From: a virus
DNA length: 26,006 nt
Reading direction: 5' to 3' (one strand)
IMG/VR virus record: IMGVR_UViG_3300034374_007455
Coordinates: 1-26,006 of that record
The stretch's first letter is position 1; each line of letters starts with the position of its first letter. Both the position numbers and the translations under genes were made by a program. Shown piece by piece: positions 1-8,185 of the stretch. The notes under the pieces were generated by a model. It was given only the letters and a program-made list of their open reading frames with translations. It searched no databases and had not been told where the DNA came from.

Positions 1-75
1 CGCCATCTTTTTTAATTAGCCCCAAATTTTTTCCAAAAAAAAGGAAAAGAACCGATAGAAAAGGAAAAAACAAAC
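1..75. other. Left-edge leader before the terminase region
   Basis: This short A-rich stretch has no gene I can support. It carries the ribosome binding site of the first gene (AAGGA about 9 nt before its ATG) and a GAACCGA sequence resembling the ACCGAC leader found before four later genes, though here it lies about 20 nt further upstream. Short open frames run in from the left edge, so the end of an upstream gene cannot be excluded. Confidence 0.4.
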
Positions 76-720
76 ATGATAGACAATAACAAAACAGAAA
101 ACTTCTGTAAAGCGATACAGCAGGGATGTACTTACGAAGCGGGAGCCTCTTCCATTGGTGTAAGTGTACAAACAATTTATCATTGGCTACGATTGGGAAG
201 AGCAGCTACTAGAAAAAATGATAAGTACTTGAAATTTTTAAAGGCTGTAAAAAAAGCAGAACACCAAAGACAGCAATTTTTATTACAGCAGATTTTAGAA
301 GCATCTGGTAAAGATTGGAAAGCAGCAGCATGGTTACTAGAGCGAAGAGATGGCTTTAGAAAAGATGCAGTATGGAAAGAGGAACCAGAAGAAGAGAAAA
401 CAGAAGAACCCCTAGTATCAAGTCCCATCGAATTATTTAAGAGTCAAGCCAAAGATTTATTAGAAGCTATGAAACAAGCAAAACAAGCACAATCATGGCA
501 GGCATACGCAGCCCTACAAAGACAATACATTACAGTAATCGAAAATATACGAAGCATCGAAGCAGAAGAAGGGGCGATAGATTCCCTAGATTCTGCTAGC
601 GATGAGGTTTTAAAAATAGAAACCATAAACGCAATTATAAATTTACCCCCAGTTTTACGACAAAGCATTATAGAAGAGCTGGGAAGATTTAGCAATGTAA
701 TACCCATCCAGAAGAAGTAA
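76..720 (+). CDS. Putative terminase small subunit (HTH protein)
   Basis: Protein of 214 aa. An N-terminal helix-turn-helix is visible at about residues 18-43 (TYEAGASSIGVSVQTIYHWL), followed by DWKAAAWLLERR at about 80-91, a signature shared by many phage small-terminase-like HTH proteins. The remainder is charged and helical, which fits an oligomerisation region. It would bind the packaging site and present DNA to the large subunit. Position supports this: the large terminase and portal follow in the same direction, though a methyltransferase and a 64-aa gene intervene. The start is supported by AAGGA upstream. A generic HTH regulator is the main alternative. Confidence 0.65.
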   Translation: MIDNNKTENFCKAIQQGCTYEAGASSIGVSVQTIYHWLRLGRAATRKNDKYLKFLKAVKKAEHQRQQFLLQQILEASGKDWKAAAWLLERRDGFRKDAVWKEEPEEEKTEEPLVSSPIELFKSQAKDLLEAMKQAKQAQSWQAYAALQRQYITVIENIRSIEAEEGAIDSLDSASDEVLKIETINAIINLPPVLRQSIIEELGRFSNVIPIQKK

Positions 721-736
721 CCAGGAAAGAACCGAC
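721..736 (+). promoter_or_regulatory. RBS with ACCGAC-ATG leader (methyltransferase)
   Basis: AGGAAAGAACCGAC directly precedes the ATG at 737. The ACCGAC hexamer abutting ATG recurs at 4755, 9433 and 12427. Confidence 0.6.
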
Positions 737-1525
737 ATGATAAATTTATATAACGAAGATTGTTTACAGGCTATGAAAAACATACCAGATAAAACTATAG
801 ATATGATTTTATGCGACCTTCCATACGGTACTACTTCATGTAAATGGGATACTGTGATAGATTTTAATAAATTATGGGGACAGTATAAAAGGGTAATAAA
901 AAAAAATGGGGCTATTGTATTATTTGGTCAAGAGCCTTTCTCTTCGAACTTACGCATGAGTAATATAAAAATGTATAAATACGATTGGGTATGGAAAAAA
1001 AGCAACCCAAGTAACATAGCCCAGGCAAACAAACAGCCAATGAGATACCATGAATTAATTAGTGTATTTTACGATAAACAACCTACATATAACAAACAAA
1101 TGATACCAAGGAGTACAAACGGAAATAGAGCTATGACTTGGCAGCAAAAAAGCGGTAAACCTTTTGTAAATCGGACTAGTGACCAAACAGGTTTAAAATA
1201 CATCGAAGTAGATGCATATAAATACGACCCTAATTTTAAAAACCCATCTAGTATACTAGAATTTGATTCGCTACGACCAACATCTAATGAATTTGTATCT
1301 TGGCATGCTACTCAAAAACCAGTAAATTTACTGGAACATCTTATAAAGACATATACAAATAGCGGAGAACTAATTTTAGATAACTGTATGGGTAGTGGTT
1401 CTACTGGGATTGCTTGTATAAATTTAAAACGTAGATTTATTGGTATCGAACTAGATACAGATATTTTTTTAAAAGCTTGTAAACGATTAGAAGAACATCA
1501 AACACAATTACAATTACCATTGTAG
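737..1525 (+). CDS. DNA methyltransferase, N4-cytosine/N6-adenine type, beta class
   Basis: Protein of 262 aa, a full-length SAM-dependent DNA amino-methyltransferase. The catalytic motif IV is DLPY at residues 27-30, followed by GTTSCKWD. The SAM-binding motif I is DNCMGSGSTG at 215-224, followed by FIGIELDTD at about 234-242. The order catalytic then SAM motif defines the beta class, as in M.HinfI-like enzymes. DLPY does not decide between adenine and cytosine targets. The target site is unknown. It sits between the small and large terminase genes with no restriction partner, so it is most likely a phage self-protection or regulatory enzyme. Its C-terminus closely matches a remnant at 23777-23878. 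Confidence 0.9.
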   Translation: MINLYNEDCLQAMKNIPDKTIDMILCDLPYGTTSCKWDTVIDFNKLWGQYKRVIKKNGAIVLFGQEPFSSNLRMSNIKMYKYDWVWKKSNPSNIAQANKQPMRYHELISVFYDKQPTYNKQMIPRSTNGNRAMTWQQKSGKPFVNRTSDQTGLKYIEVDAYKYDPNFKNPSSILEFDSLRPTSNEFVSWHATQKPVNLLEHLIKTYTNSGELILDNCMGSGSTGIACINLKRRFIGIELDTDIFLKACKRLEEHQTQLQLPL

Positions 1526-1598
1526 TTTATAAAAATCTGTATATATGAACCAATTCTATAAAAATATGATATATTTTAAACTAATTTAAGGAGTACAC

Positions 1599-1793
1599 AT
1601 GAAATTAAAGATACCATGGTGGGAAGTATCCCAAGTTATCATAGAACAAGTAAAAAAGACAGTAGAAGACATGCGAGCAGCAAAGCAGGACGATAACGTA
1701 ATAACTAAGTCGGAATGGCAGAACCTTTTAGCAGAAAACATGTTAGAACTGGTTCCCCAGTTAGCACAAATTTTACATGACCATAACAAGTAA
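1599..1793 (+). CDS. Small hypothetical protein (64 aa)
   Basis: A strong ribosome binding site (TAAGGAG, 7 nt from ATG) supports expression. The protein is amphipathic and helical, begins MKLKIPWWEVSQVI, and has no motif I recognise. Its last 17 nt overlap the start of the large terminase, so the two are probably translationally coupled. The 73 nt upstream (1526-1598) are AT-rich and contain TATGAT at 1565-1570, which could be a -10 box, but I find no convincing -35. A role in packaging is a guess from position only. Confidence 0.65.
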   Translation: MKLKIPWWEVSQVIIEQVKKTVEDMRAAKQDDNVITKSEWQNLLAENMLELVPQLAQILHDHNK

Positions 1794-3216
1794 AACCAGA
1801 GATATTACATTTATAAAAAACGTGATGCGTCTAAAAGAACGTAGCACGAAGGACCCTTTACGTTTTTTTTGTCCTACGTTACCCCAGCAGGCTTTTATAA
1901 ATGACCCCAACCCAGTAAAAATATTATTGGGGGGGAACCAAATTGGTAAGACCTATGCAACATGTGCTTTATTGCTTTACCATTGCTTAAATAAACATCC
2001 AGTATTAAAGACAGACCCCCCACCAATCGAAGCATGGTTAGTTACTCATAGTCACGAACAAAGCAGAACCATACAGGCTAAATTATGGGACATGTGTCCT
2101 AAAGACGAATTACATCCAGATTGCGAATTTGTCCCAGGGAAGGGCTTTAGGGGCTTAGCCCCAGTAGTCCGCTTTAAGAATGGGTCGATTATCAGGATAA
2201 AGACGGCTAACCAAGGGTTAGGGCTTGCTTCAGCGACGGCAAACTTAGTATGTATCGACGAACCAGTCGACGCACTCGTATTTAACGAGTTACTAGCACG
2301 TACTTTACGTGGGGGTACTGGTGGAAAGTCTGGTACATTGGCTATATCCATGACTCCAGTAGGGAACGTAAACATACAATATCTAAGGGACATGATAGAA
2401 GAGGATAGAATATCAGTACATCGAGGTACCCTAACAGTAAAAGATACGACCCCAATAGGCTGTAAACCGTTACTATCCCAAGAGCAAATAGATACGATTA
2501 CACAGAACTTTTTACCCATAGACAGAGAAGCACGTATAACAGGTTCTCTAGATGTAACTCCCCAAGGGGTTATTTTTGATTGTTTCGACCCTGTTACGAT
2601 GATATCTAGACAGCCAGTACCAATAGGGGGCGACTATAGATTCTGTGTGGGGATAGACCATGGTAGCCAACCCAATACCCAGATAGCTATATTATGCTGT
2701 GTGGATATGAAAGACCCCCAAGCTCCTTCCATTTATGTTCTGGATGAACGAATAGGGGGTACAGCAACCCCAGAAGAACATGCAGCAGCAATTTTACAGA
2801 TGTTAGACGATAATGGGGTAGATGGTAAGTTATGCGAATGGACAGGAGATAATACCCACATGGGAAGCGAAAAGAAGGCTAAAAAAATGTCCAATCTTAT
2901 ACTAATGCGAGCATTGGAAAGAGTACAGAGATTACCCCCTAAAGGTTTGGGCTGGACTATTAGAACTGCTGTAAAGTATAGACATAGTGTATACTTTGGA
3001 GCTAGTATGATACATGCAATTATGCAAAGAAGACAATTTTATATACAGCCCAGATGTAAAACAACCATATCCAGTATTACAAATTGGACCATGAAGAGAA
3101 CCCAATCAGAACGAAGTAAAGATAAATATGGCCATGCGATAGATGCCCTTCGATACTGTGTAATGGGTACCCTAGACTATAGATACAGACCCCCTAGTAA
3201 AATGAGGTTATACTAA
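1777..3216 (+). CDS. terL: Terminase large subunit
   Basis: Protein of 479 aa, the packaging motor and nuclease. The ATPase half has Walker A GGNQIGKT at residues 52-59 and Walker B LVCIDE ending D161-E162. The nuclease half has D294 (FCVGIDHG), an acidic candidate at D358 (EWTGDN) and D456 in HAIDALRY, the usual RNase H-like arrangement. It would translocate DNA into the prohead through the portal and cut it. The chosen ATG overlaps the 64-aa gene by 17 nt and lacks a good Shine-Dalgarno, so coupling is likely; an internal ATG at 1825 is a weaker alternative. The stop overlaps the portal ATG by one base. Confidence 0.95.
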   Translation: MTITSKTRDITFIKNVMRLKERSTKDPLRFFCPTLPQQAFINDPNPVKILLGGNQIGKTYATCALLLYHCLNKHPVLKTDPPPIEAWLVTHSHEQSRTIQAKLWDMCPKDELHPDCEFVPGKGFRGLAPVVRFKNGSIIRIKTANQGLGLASATANLVCIDEPVDALVFNELLARTLRGGTGGKSGTLAISMTPVGNVNIQYLRDMIEEDRISVHRGTLTVKDTTPIGCKPLLSQEQIDTITQNFLPIDREARITGSLDVTPQGVIFDCFDPVTMISRQPVPIGGDYRFCVGIDHGSQPNTQIAILCCVDMKDPQAPSIYVLDERIGGTATPEEHAAAILQMLDDNGVDGKLCEWTGDNTHMGSEKKAKKMSNLILMRALERVQRLPPKGLGWTIRTAVKYRHSVYFGASMIHAIMQRRQFYIQPRCKTTISSITNWTMKRTQSERSKDKYGHAIDALRYCVMGTLDYRYRPPSKMRLY

Positions 3217-4655
3217 TGATTACCATGAAACCCAACGCCCCAAGCCAAGCAGATGCAGCGAGATGGGAACATACAGCCCTACGTAGAAGAATGTTACAAG
3301 GTACTTGGGAACAAGACCTAGAAGACGAACTATATAGGCATCTTCCCACAGATAGAAGAGAAGCATGGGGACCATCTGATTTATCTAGTAACGTCTTCGA
3401 ACAGGTAAATAGACAGTTATCGGTATTATATACAGAACGACCCCAAGTACATAATATTGAAGGGGATATAGAACCATTACAGAAGATGGTAAACGAAGCT
3501 GGTTTATTTCCACTTATGCAACGCATGCAACAGTACACCCTTGGTATGAGGGAATGTATCATGCGTATAGATGTAAACCCACATGCAGAAGGCATGGCGA
3601 TAGATTACCCTGGAATACAATACAGAATAGTTACCCCAGATTATGTAATCTGCGATAGTTCCCCAGATTTACCGGATAAACCAAATTATTACCAAGAACT
3701 ACGATTAAGAAGTAACCCCCAAGGTAAAGCGGAATGGATATGGGATATTTTCGATATTCGAGATATACAAAACCCTAAATTTGGGATGTATAAAGCAGGG
3801 GCGGATGGTAGTATAGGGATAGATGTAAGCGAAGATTACATGGGACATAAAGCCCATATTGGTCTAGATTCATACCCATACATAGACAGTAATGGTAGAC
3901 CATTTTTACCCATTACAATGTACCATGCAGAAAAAACAGGACTATTATGGAATACGTACGACCAATCCCAACTAGTTTACGGTTCTTTGCAGTCTGCTGT
4001 ATTCTTTTCGTTTTTTAGTCATGCCCTTAGAGATGCTTCCTGGCCCCAAAGATATGCAATTGGTGTTACTTTATCTGGTCTTACAGCCTTAGACCAAGAT
4101 GTAACAGCACGAAGGGCAGGTATAGCAACAGACCCCAGTAGTATTCTTATGTTCCAACCAACAGAAGATACCCAGCCCCAAATTGGGCAATTCGAACCAG
4201 GGGCAGACGTACATAGCCTTCTCGAAAGTATTGCGAAGTATGAATATAGAGTAGCTACTACTTCTGGTATTTCCCCATCTGAGTTACAGCGAACTTCTGG
4301 GGACCCTAGAAGCGGTTATGCCTTAGCTGTATCTAGACAGGGACAAAGAGAAAGCCAAAGAAAATACGCCCCTGTATTTCGTATGGCAGACGAGGAACTA
4401 CTAACGAAAACAGCAATACTAAGTAATAGATTCCTAGGTACATCTTTACCAGAAACAGGTTATAGAATAGCCTATAAATCTTTACCCCTTAGTCCAGAAG
4501 AAACCAAAGCAGCTAGAGAAGATGTTACAGAAAAACTAGCAGCAGGTTTAATTAGTCCCATCCAAGCCATGCAGATTATGTACCCAGATTTATCAGAAGA
4601 ACAAGCAAGACAGGAACTAAACAAGATTAGAAGAGAACGAGCAGAATTTATGTAA
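3216..4655 (+). CDS. Portal protein
   Basis: Protein of 479 aa, beginning at the last base of the large terminase stop. Length, gene order and the C-terminal region (TSGISPSELQRTSGDPRSGY near residues 348-367, then a helical segment rich in charged residues) match phage portal proteins. It would form the dodecameric ring at one capsid vertex, bind the terminase and later the tail connector. No enzyme motifs are seen. The assignment rests on position between terL and a scaffold-like gene together with overall character, so it is strong but not motif-proven. Confidence 0.85.
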   Translation: MITMKPNAPSQADAARWEHTALRRRMLQGTWEQDLEDELYRHLPTDRREAWGPSDLSSNVFEQVNRQLSVLYTERPQVHNIEGDIEPLQKMVNEAGLFPLMQRMQQYTLGMRECIMRIDVNPHAEGMAIDYPGIQYRIVTPDYVICDSSPDLPDKPNYYQELRLRSNPQGKAEWIWDIFDIRDIQNPKFGMYKAGADGSIGIDVSEDYMGHKAHIGLDSYPYIDSNGRPFLPITMYHAEKTGLLWNTYDQSQLVYGSLQSAVFFSFFSHALRDASWPQRYAIGVTLSGLTALDQDVTARRAGIATDPSSILMFQPTEDTQPQIGQFEPGADVHSLLESIAKYEYRVATTSGISPSELQRTSGDPRSGYALAVSRQGQRESQRKYAPVFRMADEELLTKTAILSNRFLGTSLPETGYRIAYKSLPLSPEETKAAREDVTEKLAAGLISPIQAMQIMYPDLSEEQARQELNKIRRERAEFM

Positions 4656-4754
4656 TAAAATATATATTTTTATCTCATACTGCGATATTACAATACATTA
4701 CAAAGATAATATGTAACATATTATATATTTTTAACCCCAATATAGGATACCGAC
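4656..4754 (+). promoter_or_regulatory. Intergenic region with perfect inverted repeat; possible promoter
   Basis: This 99-bp AT-rich gap holds an inverted repeat ATAATATG-TAA-CATATTAT at 4706-4724 and a possible -10 TATATT at 4722-4727. TTACAA at 4698-4703, 18 nt upstream, is a poor -35. A short AT-rich hairpin, an operator or a promoter element are all possible. The scaffold gene's ACCGAC leader ends the region. Confidence 0.35.
4743..4754 (+). promoter_or_regulatory. RBS with ACCGAC-ATG leader (scaffold gene)
   Basis: AGGATACCGAC immediately precedes the ATG at 4755. The same string precedes the ATG at 9433. Confidence 0.6.
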
Positions 4755-5390
4755 ATGAGAACTATAACAGACGAAGAAGGTAACGTATACGTCTTAAAAA
4801 CGGATATGGAAACTGCAATAAAAGAACGTATATCGAAAGTAACAACCAGGGCCCAAGAAGCAGAAGAGAAATTAAGAACCATAGAAACAGAATTGGAAAC
4901 TGCTAAAAAGTCTGCTGGAATATCTGATACTCTTAATCAACAATTAGAAGAGTATCGAGAACAATTAGAAAAAGCGAATTCCAGATACGATAGATATAAA
5001 GCAATATCCAAACATGGTCTAGTAGATGAGGATATGGTAGAGGCAATAGAATGGGCCTATGAAAAAAGCATGCAGAAGGTAGGGAAAAAAGAACAGATAC
5101 CCCTTACAGATTGGTTAGACAAAGCAGTACAAGACCCAAGTACAGCCCCAGCGGTTTTACGTCCTCATTTACAGACGTTACAAGCAGAACAACCAGTACA
5201 AGCAGAACAACCAGTACAAGCAGAACAACCAATAGAAAGACCTACAGCCCCAGTAGTAAATACTGGAGCTAAAGCCCCTGTAGATGGTCCCAGTATTTTA
5301 CAAAGAGCAGCACAGGACCCAGATTTTTACCAAGCCAATCGAGAAGAGATACAGAAGGCTTGGAGAAGCAAATATAGTAGAAGAGGTTAG
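4755..5390 (+). CDS. Putative capsid scaffolding protein
   Basis: Protein of 211 aa. Residues 20-80 form a long predicted coiled coil (heptad-like, rich in Glu, Lys and Gln). Then comes a helical middle, a Pro/Gln linker with three QAEQP units at 143-160, and a basic C-terminus ending WRSKYSRRG. Coiled coil plus basic tail, located between portal and capsid genes, is the standard layout of a phage scaffolding protein, whose basic tail contacts the coat protein during prohead assembly. No protease domain is seen. Initiation uses the AGGATACCGAC leader. An alternative is a minor head protein. Confidence 0.65.
   Translation: MRTITDEEGNVYVLKTDMETAIKERISKVTTRAQEAEEKLRTIETELETAKKSAGISDTLNQQLEEYREQLEKANSRYDRYKAISKHGLVDEDMVEAIEWAYEKSMQKVGKKEQIPLTDWLDKAVQDPSTAPAVLRPHLQTLQAEQPVQAEQPVQAEQPIERPTAPVVNTGAKAPVDGPSILQRAAQDPDFYQANREEIQKAWRSKYSRRG
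5181..5234 (+). repeat. Three tandem 18-bp repeats in the scaffold gene
   Basis: Three consecutive in-frame copies of CAAGCAGAACAACCAGTA occur; the third differs at one base. They encode QAEQPV, QAEQPV and QAEQPI in a linker. Copy number could vary without breaking the frame. Confidence 0.9.
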
Positions 5391-5392
5391 AC

Positions 5393-5701
5393 ATGGCTAT
5401 AGATTTATCAACACAAAACAAATTTCCCTTTTATAAGGCAATTGTAATAGATACCAATGCTACCCAGATATCTTTACCTTCGCAAGTATCCCAAGTTACC
5501 TTTGGTTCTAGTTCTGCTGCTTTATGGGTAGGACAAAACGGTTGTACAGATGGGGACCCAATGCCAGCAGATAAAATGTTTGTACCTGCTAATAATGCTT
5601 TTCAAGTTCGTATAGGACGTGGTAATAGTAGGGCTTCTTCTATTTATGTTGCTACTCAATCTGGTACAGCTACTGTATATGTAACCCTCGAGGAAATATA
5701 G
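5393..5701 (+). CDS. Small beta-rich protein, decoration-protein candidate (102 aa)
   Basis: The gene begins directly after the scaffold stop (context GAGGTTAGACATG, where GAGG is the binding site). The protein is rich in Ser, Thr, Val and Ala with alternating hydrophobic residues, which suggests a compact beta-sandwich. It has no signal peptide, membrane segment or catalytic motif. Small beta-rich proteins between scaffold and coat genes are often capsid decoration or minor head proteins; that role is inferred from position. I do not recognise the family. Confidence 0.7.
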   Translation: MAIDLSTQNKFPFYKAIVIDTNATQISLPSQVSQVTFGSSSAALWVGQNGCTDGDPMPADKMFVPANNAFQVRIGRGNSRASSIYVATQSGTATVYVTLEEI

Positions 5702-5703
5702 AC

Positions 5704-5958
5704 ATGGCTAGATTTATTTACCCAAAGATACAGACAGGAGCCGATATGACAGAAGAAGACCTAACGACTTATATAAATGGTGAAAGGACAGTATTTACAG
5801 TAGCAAATTCATACGAAGGGGGTACACTTCGTGTATACTGGAATGGACAAAGACAGGTAAGGGGAGAAACCTTTACGGAAACCACTAGCACGACTTTTAC
5901 GACTACTTTTATACCTTTAACAGGTGATTTTTTAATTGTAGATTATACTCAGGCATAA
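5704..5958 (+). CDS. Small structural protein resembling the fibre tip domain (84 aa)
   Basis: The gene starts two bases after the previous stop (GAGGAAATATAGACATGG). From about residue 28 the pattern is VFTVA, then GGTLRVYWNG, then FTETTSTTFTTTF, then LTGDFLIVDY. This resembles a domain common in phage fibres and virion proteins (hydrophobic strand, V-x-NG turn, threonine-rich strands, GD-L-V-Y ending). The C-terminal 75 residues of the next gene's fibre follow the same pattern, so this may be a stand-alone version of that domain. It could be a fibre-associated or capsid-surface protein. Confidence 0.6.
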   Translation: MARFIYPKIQTGADMTEEDLTTYINGERTVFTVANSYEGGTLRVYWNGQRQVRGETFTETTSTTFTTTFIPLTGDFLIVDYTQA

Positions 5959-5972
5959 CATAACATAACATA
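5954..5972 (+). repeat. CATAA short tandem repeat before the fibre gene
   Basis: Nearly four head-to-tail copies of CATAA lie between the 84-aa gene's stop and the AGGAGG of the fibre gene. The repeat is upstream of the ribosome binding site, so it does not set the spacing to the start codon. Confidence 0.7.
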
Positions 5973-5984
5973 GGAGGTTTAATT
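5972..5984 (+). promoter_or_regulatory. Strong Shine-Dalgarno of the fibre gene
   Basis: AGGAGG lies 8 nt before the ATG at 5985. It is the only full six-base consensus site I noticed in the structural block and implies high translation of the fibre. Confidence 0.7.
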
Positions 5985-7793
5985 ATGGCTGTTCAAATTT
6001 CGGGTACACAGATACAAGATTCTGCGATATCTAACGACAAATTATCTAATAATGCTGTCACTTCTTCCAAAATATCTAACCAATCAGTAACCCAAGAAAA
6101 AATTGGTAATTATGCTGTAGGTAGTACACAATTAGCAAACGGTTCTGTCATATCTGGAAAAATTGCTAGTTCTGCTGTTACATGGGCTGCTGTAGATCGT
6201 ACAGGTACTTGGAATTTTACAGGGGCGACTTTTCAAGTAGCAACCCCAAGTAATGCAAGTGATGCAGCTAATAAGTCTTATGTAGATGGTTTGGTGGGTT
6301 CTGGTGTATACTGGAAGGAACCAGCCCGAGTAGCATCTACAGCAAACATTAATCTTAGCAACCCAGGTACAGATACCTTCGATGGAGTACAAATTCAGTC
6401 TGGCGATAGAATTGTAGTAAAAGACCAAAGTTCTGCTAGTGAAAATGGGGTTTATGACTTTAATGGTTCTTCTTCGGCTATGACACGGTCAGAAGATGCA
6501 AATTCAGCAGACGAATTAAACGGTCTTGCTATCTTCGTAAAAGAAGGTACTGATAATGCAGACCAAGGTTTTGTACAAACTTCTGAAATTGCTTCGCTAG
6601 GTTCTGATAATGTTGTATTCGTACAGTTTACAGGACTTGGACAAATTACTGCTGGGGATGGTCTAGATAAATCTGGTAATACTCTTAGTGTAGATGCTGG
6701 GGCTGGTTTGCAAATTTCTGGGGCTGCTGTTGCTGTAGAAACTGGTTCTGGTTTGTTTATTGATGGCAATGCTGTAGCAGTATCTGTAGACGATGCTAGC
6801 ATAGAGGTAAATGGAAGTAACGCATTACAAATTAAAGACCTTGGAATTGCCACAGGTAAATTACAAGATTCTAGTGTTTCTTCTGTAAAAATCGCAGACT
6901 TGGCTATTTCTACAGCAAAATTACAAGACTCTTCTGTAACATCCGCTAAAGTTGGAGCTTCAGCAATTACAGAAGCCAAGTTAGCCAGCCTTTGTATTTC
7001 AGAAGGTAAGATACAAGCTTCTGCTGTTACCCCTGCTAAACTAGCTTCTTCTGTTGCTGGTGATGGTCTATCTTATAACTCTAGTACTGGTTTGGCTGTA
7101 GGTGTCGACGATGCTACCATCGAAATTAATCTAGACCAATTGCGTCTTAAAGATTTGGGTATTGGCTCTTCTAAATTGTCTAATGCTGCTGTTTCTACTG
7201 CAAAAATTGCAGACGATGCAGTAACCAAGGCAAAAATTGCAGCAGATGTAGCCGGTAATGGATTGGGACAAGATGGTACAGGAGCTTTAGAAGTATCTGT
7301 AGGAGATGGTTTACAAATCCTTAGCGATGCTGTAGTAGTAAATAATGGGGCTGCTTTGGACTTCGCAGCAGGAGTATTAGACGTACAAGTAGACGATAGT
7401 ACTATTGAAGTCGATGGGGTAGGAAATACTCTTAAAGTAAAAGACTTGGGTATTAGTTCTGCTAAAATTCAAAGTGCAGCTATTTCTACTGCGAAAATTG
7501 CAGACGATGCAGTAACAGCAGCTAAAGTAGGTTTTCAAGCATACCAAGAACTTAGTACAATTTCTGGTTCGAGTACTTCTGTAATTGACTTGGCTAGAGA
7601 AGTAGATTCTGCTTTCTCTAATGGTATCATGGTATTTAAAAATGGTTTGGCTATGTTAAACCAAACGGCCCTTGGTGGTTCTGCTGCTAATAGCGACGAA
7701 TTTACTGTATCTGTGGTATCTTCTGTTACTCGTTTATCTTTCGGGGCTAATTTGGCAGATGGGGATAGCATTTTAATAGTATATATGACATAA
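5985..7793 (+). CDS. Repeat-containing fibre protein, head-fibre candidate (602 aa)
   Basis: The N-terminal ~65 residues are tandem short repeats of the AVTSSKI / SVTQEKI / AVGSTQL type, typical of trimeric phage fibres. Residues ~75-215 form a fibre domain (SYVDGLVGSGVYWKEP, then RIVVKDQ and NGVYDF). Three longer modules follow, each VDD-x-x-IE...KDLGI...KI...KIAD-x-AVT, and the protein ends in a beta domain with MVFKNG and GDSILIVY. Such proteins usually bind host receptors or surface glycans. The gene lies between scaffold and major capsid genes rather than after the tape measure, which favours a capsid-attached fibre, though a tail fibre is possible. Confidence 0.8.
   Translation: MAVQISGTQIQDSAISNDKLSNNAVTSSKISNQSVTQEKIGNYAVGSTQLANGSVISGKIASSAVTWAAVDRTGTWNFTGATFQVATPSNASDAANKSYVDGLVGSGVYWKEPARVASTANINLSNPGTDTFDGVQIQSGDRIVVKDQSSASENGVYDFNGSSSAMTRSEDANSADELNGLAIFVKEGTDNADQGFVQTSEIASLGSDNVVFVQFTGLGQITAGDGLDKSGNTLSVDAGAGLQISGAAVAVETGSGLFIDGNAVAVSVDDASIEVNGSNALQIKDLGIATGKLQDSSVSSVKIADLAISTAKLQDSSVTSAKVGASAITEAKLASLCISEGKIQASAVTPAKLASSVAGDGLSYNSSTGLAVGVDDATIEINLDQLRLKDLGIGSSKLSNAAVSTAKIADDAVTKAKIAADVAGNGLGQDGTGALEVSVGDGLQILSDAVVVNNGAALDFAAGVLDVQVDDSTIEVDGVGNTLKVKDLGISSAKIQSAAISTAKIADDAVTAAKVGFQAYQELSTISGSSTSVIDLAREVDSAFSNGIMVFKNGLAMLNQTALGGSAANSDEFTVSVVSSVTRLSFGANLADGDSILIVYMT
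7188..7225 (+). repeat. 38-bp direct repeat in fibre gene, copy 1
   Basis: This segment encodes AVSTAKIADDAV and matches 7479-7516 at 36 of 38 positions by eye. The copies are in the same frame, so recombination between them would remove or duplicate one fibre module cleanly. Confidence 0.85.
7479..7516 (+). repeat. 38-bp direct repeat in fibre gene, copy 2
   Basis: Partner of 7188-7225; it encodes AISTAKIADDAV and differs at two bases. Confidence 0.85.
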
Positions 7794-7827
7794 TAAATAC
7801 TCCTTAGGTTAGATAGTTAAAATAAGT

Positions 7828-7859
7828 AAAAGACCAATCGTAATGATTGGTCTTTTTTT
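7828..7859. terminator. Bidirectional intrinsic terminator between convergent genes
   Basis: A perfect 12-bp stem (arms 7828-7839 and 7845-7856, core GACCAATC/GATTGGTC) closes a 5-nt loop and is followed by a T tract on the plus strand. The A tract on the left side gives a T tract on the minus strand. It can therefore end both fibre transcription and transcription of the convergent 94-aa gene. Confidence 0.9.
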
Positions 7860-7900
7860 ATTTCCCCAAGTAGTAAAATTTATTTTCCCAAATAGGAAAA

Positions 7901-8185
7901 TTATTGGTCTTCGTCTGTAATGGGATTCTTAGATATCCATACTGCATCTTCTGTCTCTTGTTCTTCCAGCTCCTCAGATGCATTTATCATTCTGGCCCAA
8001 GTATCTTTTATTATATCTACGTATACTTCTGGATTGGTTCCTGAATTATGAGCAGCTAATACAGAGATAAAAATAGACATTCGCATGATGGCTTCGGGGT
8101 CTATATCTTGTTCTTCGAGTTCATAGGCTTTATATAGAAGTTCCTTACATTTTTCGATTGTATAAGGGTCGAAGTCTGGACGCAT
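7901..8185 (-). CDS. Acidic hypothetical protein, minus-strand insertion (94 aa)
   Basis: This is the only minus-strand gene in the structural block. A GGGGA site lies about 8 nt before its ATG. The protein is acidic, with many Glu and Asp residues and an acidic C-terminus (EELEEQETEDAVW), and is probably helical; there is no membrane segment or signal peptide. It has its own upstream AT-rich region and shares a bidirectional terminator with the fibre gene, the arrangement expected of an independently expressed extra gene (moron). Acidic, compact phage proteins of this size often inhibit host or defence proteins, but nothing here proves that. Confidence 0.7.
   Translation of the reverse strand: MRPDFDPYTIEKCKELLYKAYELEEQDIDPEAIMRMSIFISVLAAHNSGTNPEVYVDIIKDTWARMINASEELEEQETEDAVWISKNPITDEDQ

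Noticed and set aside
5181-5234. Tandem repeat as a CRISPR-like array
   Set aside because: Units are contiguous with no spacers and lie in frame within a coding linker.
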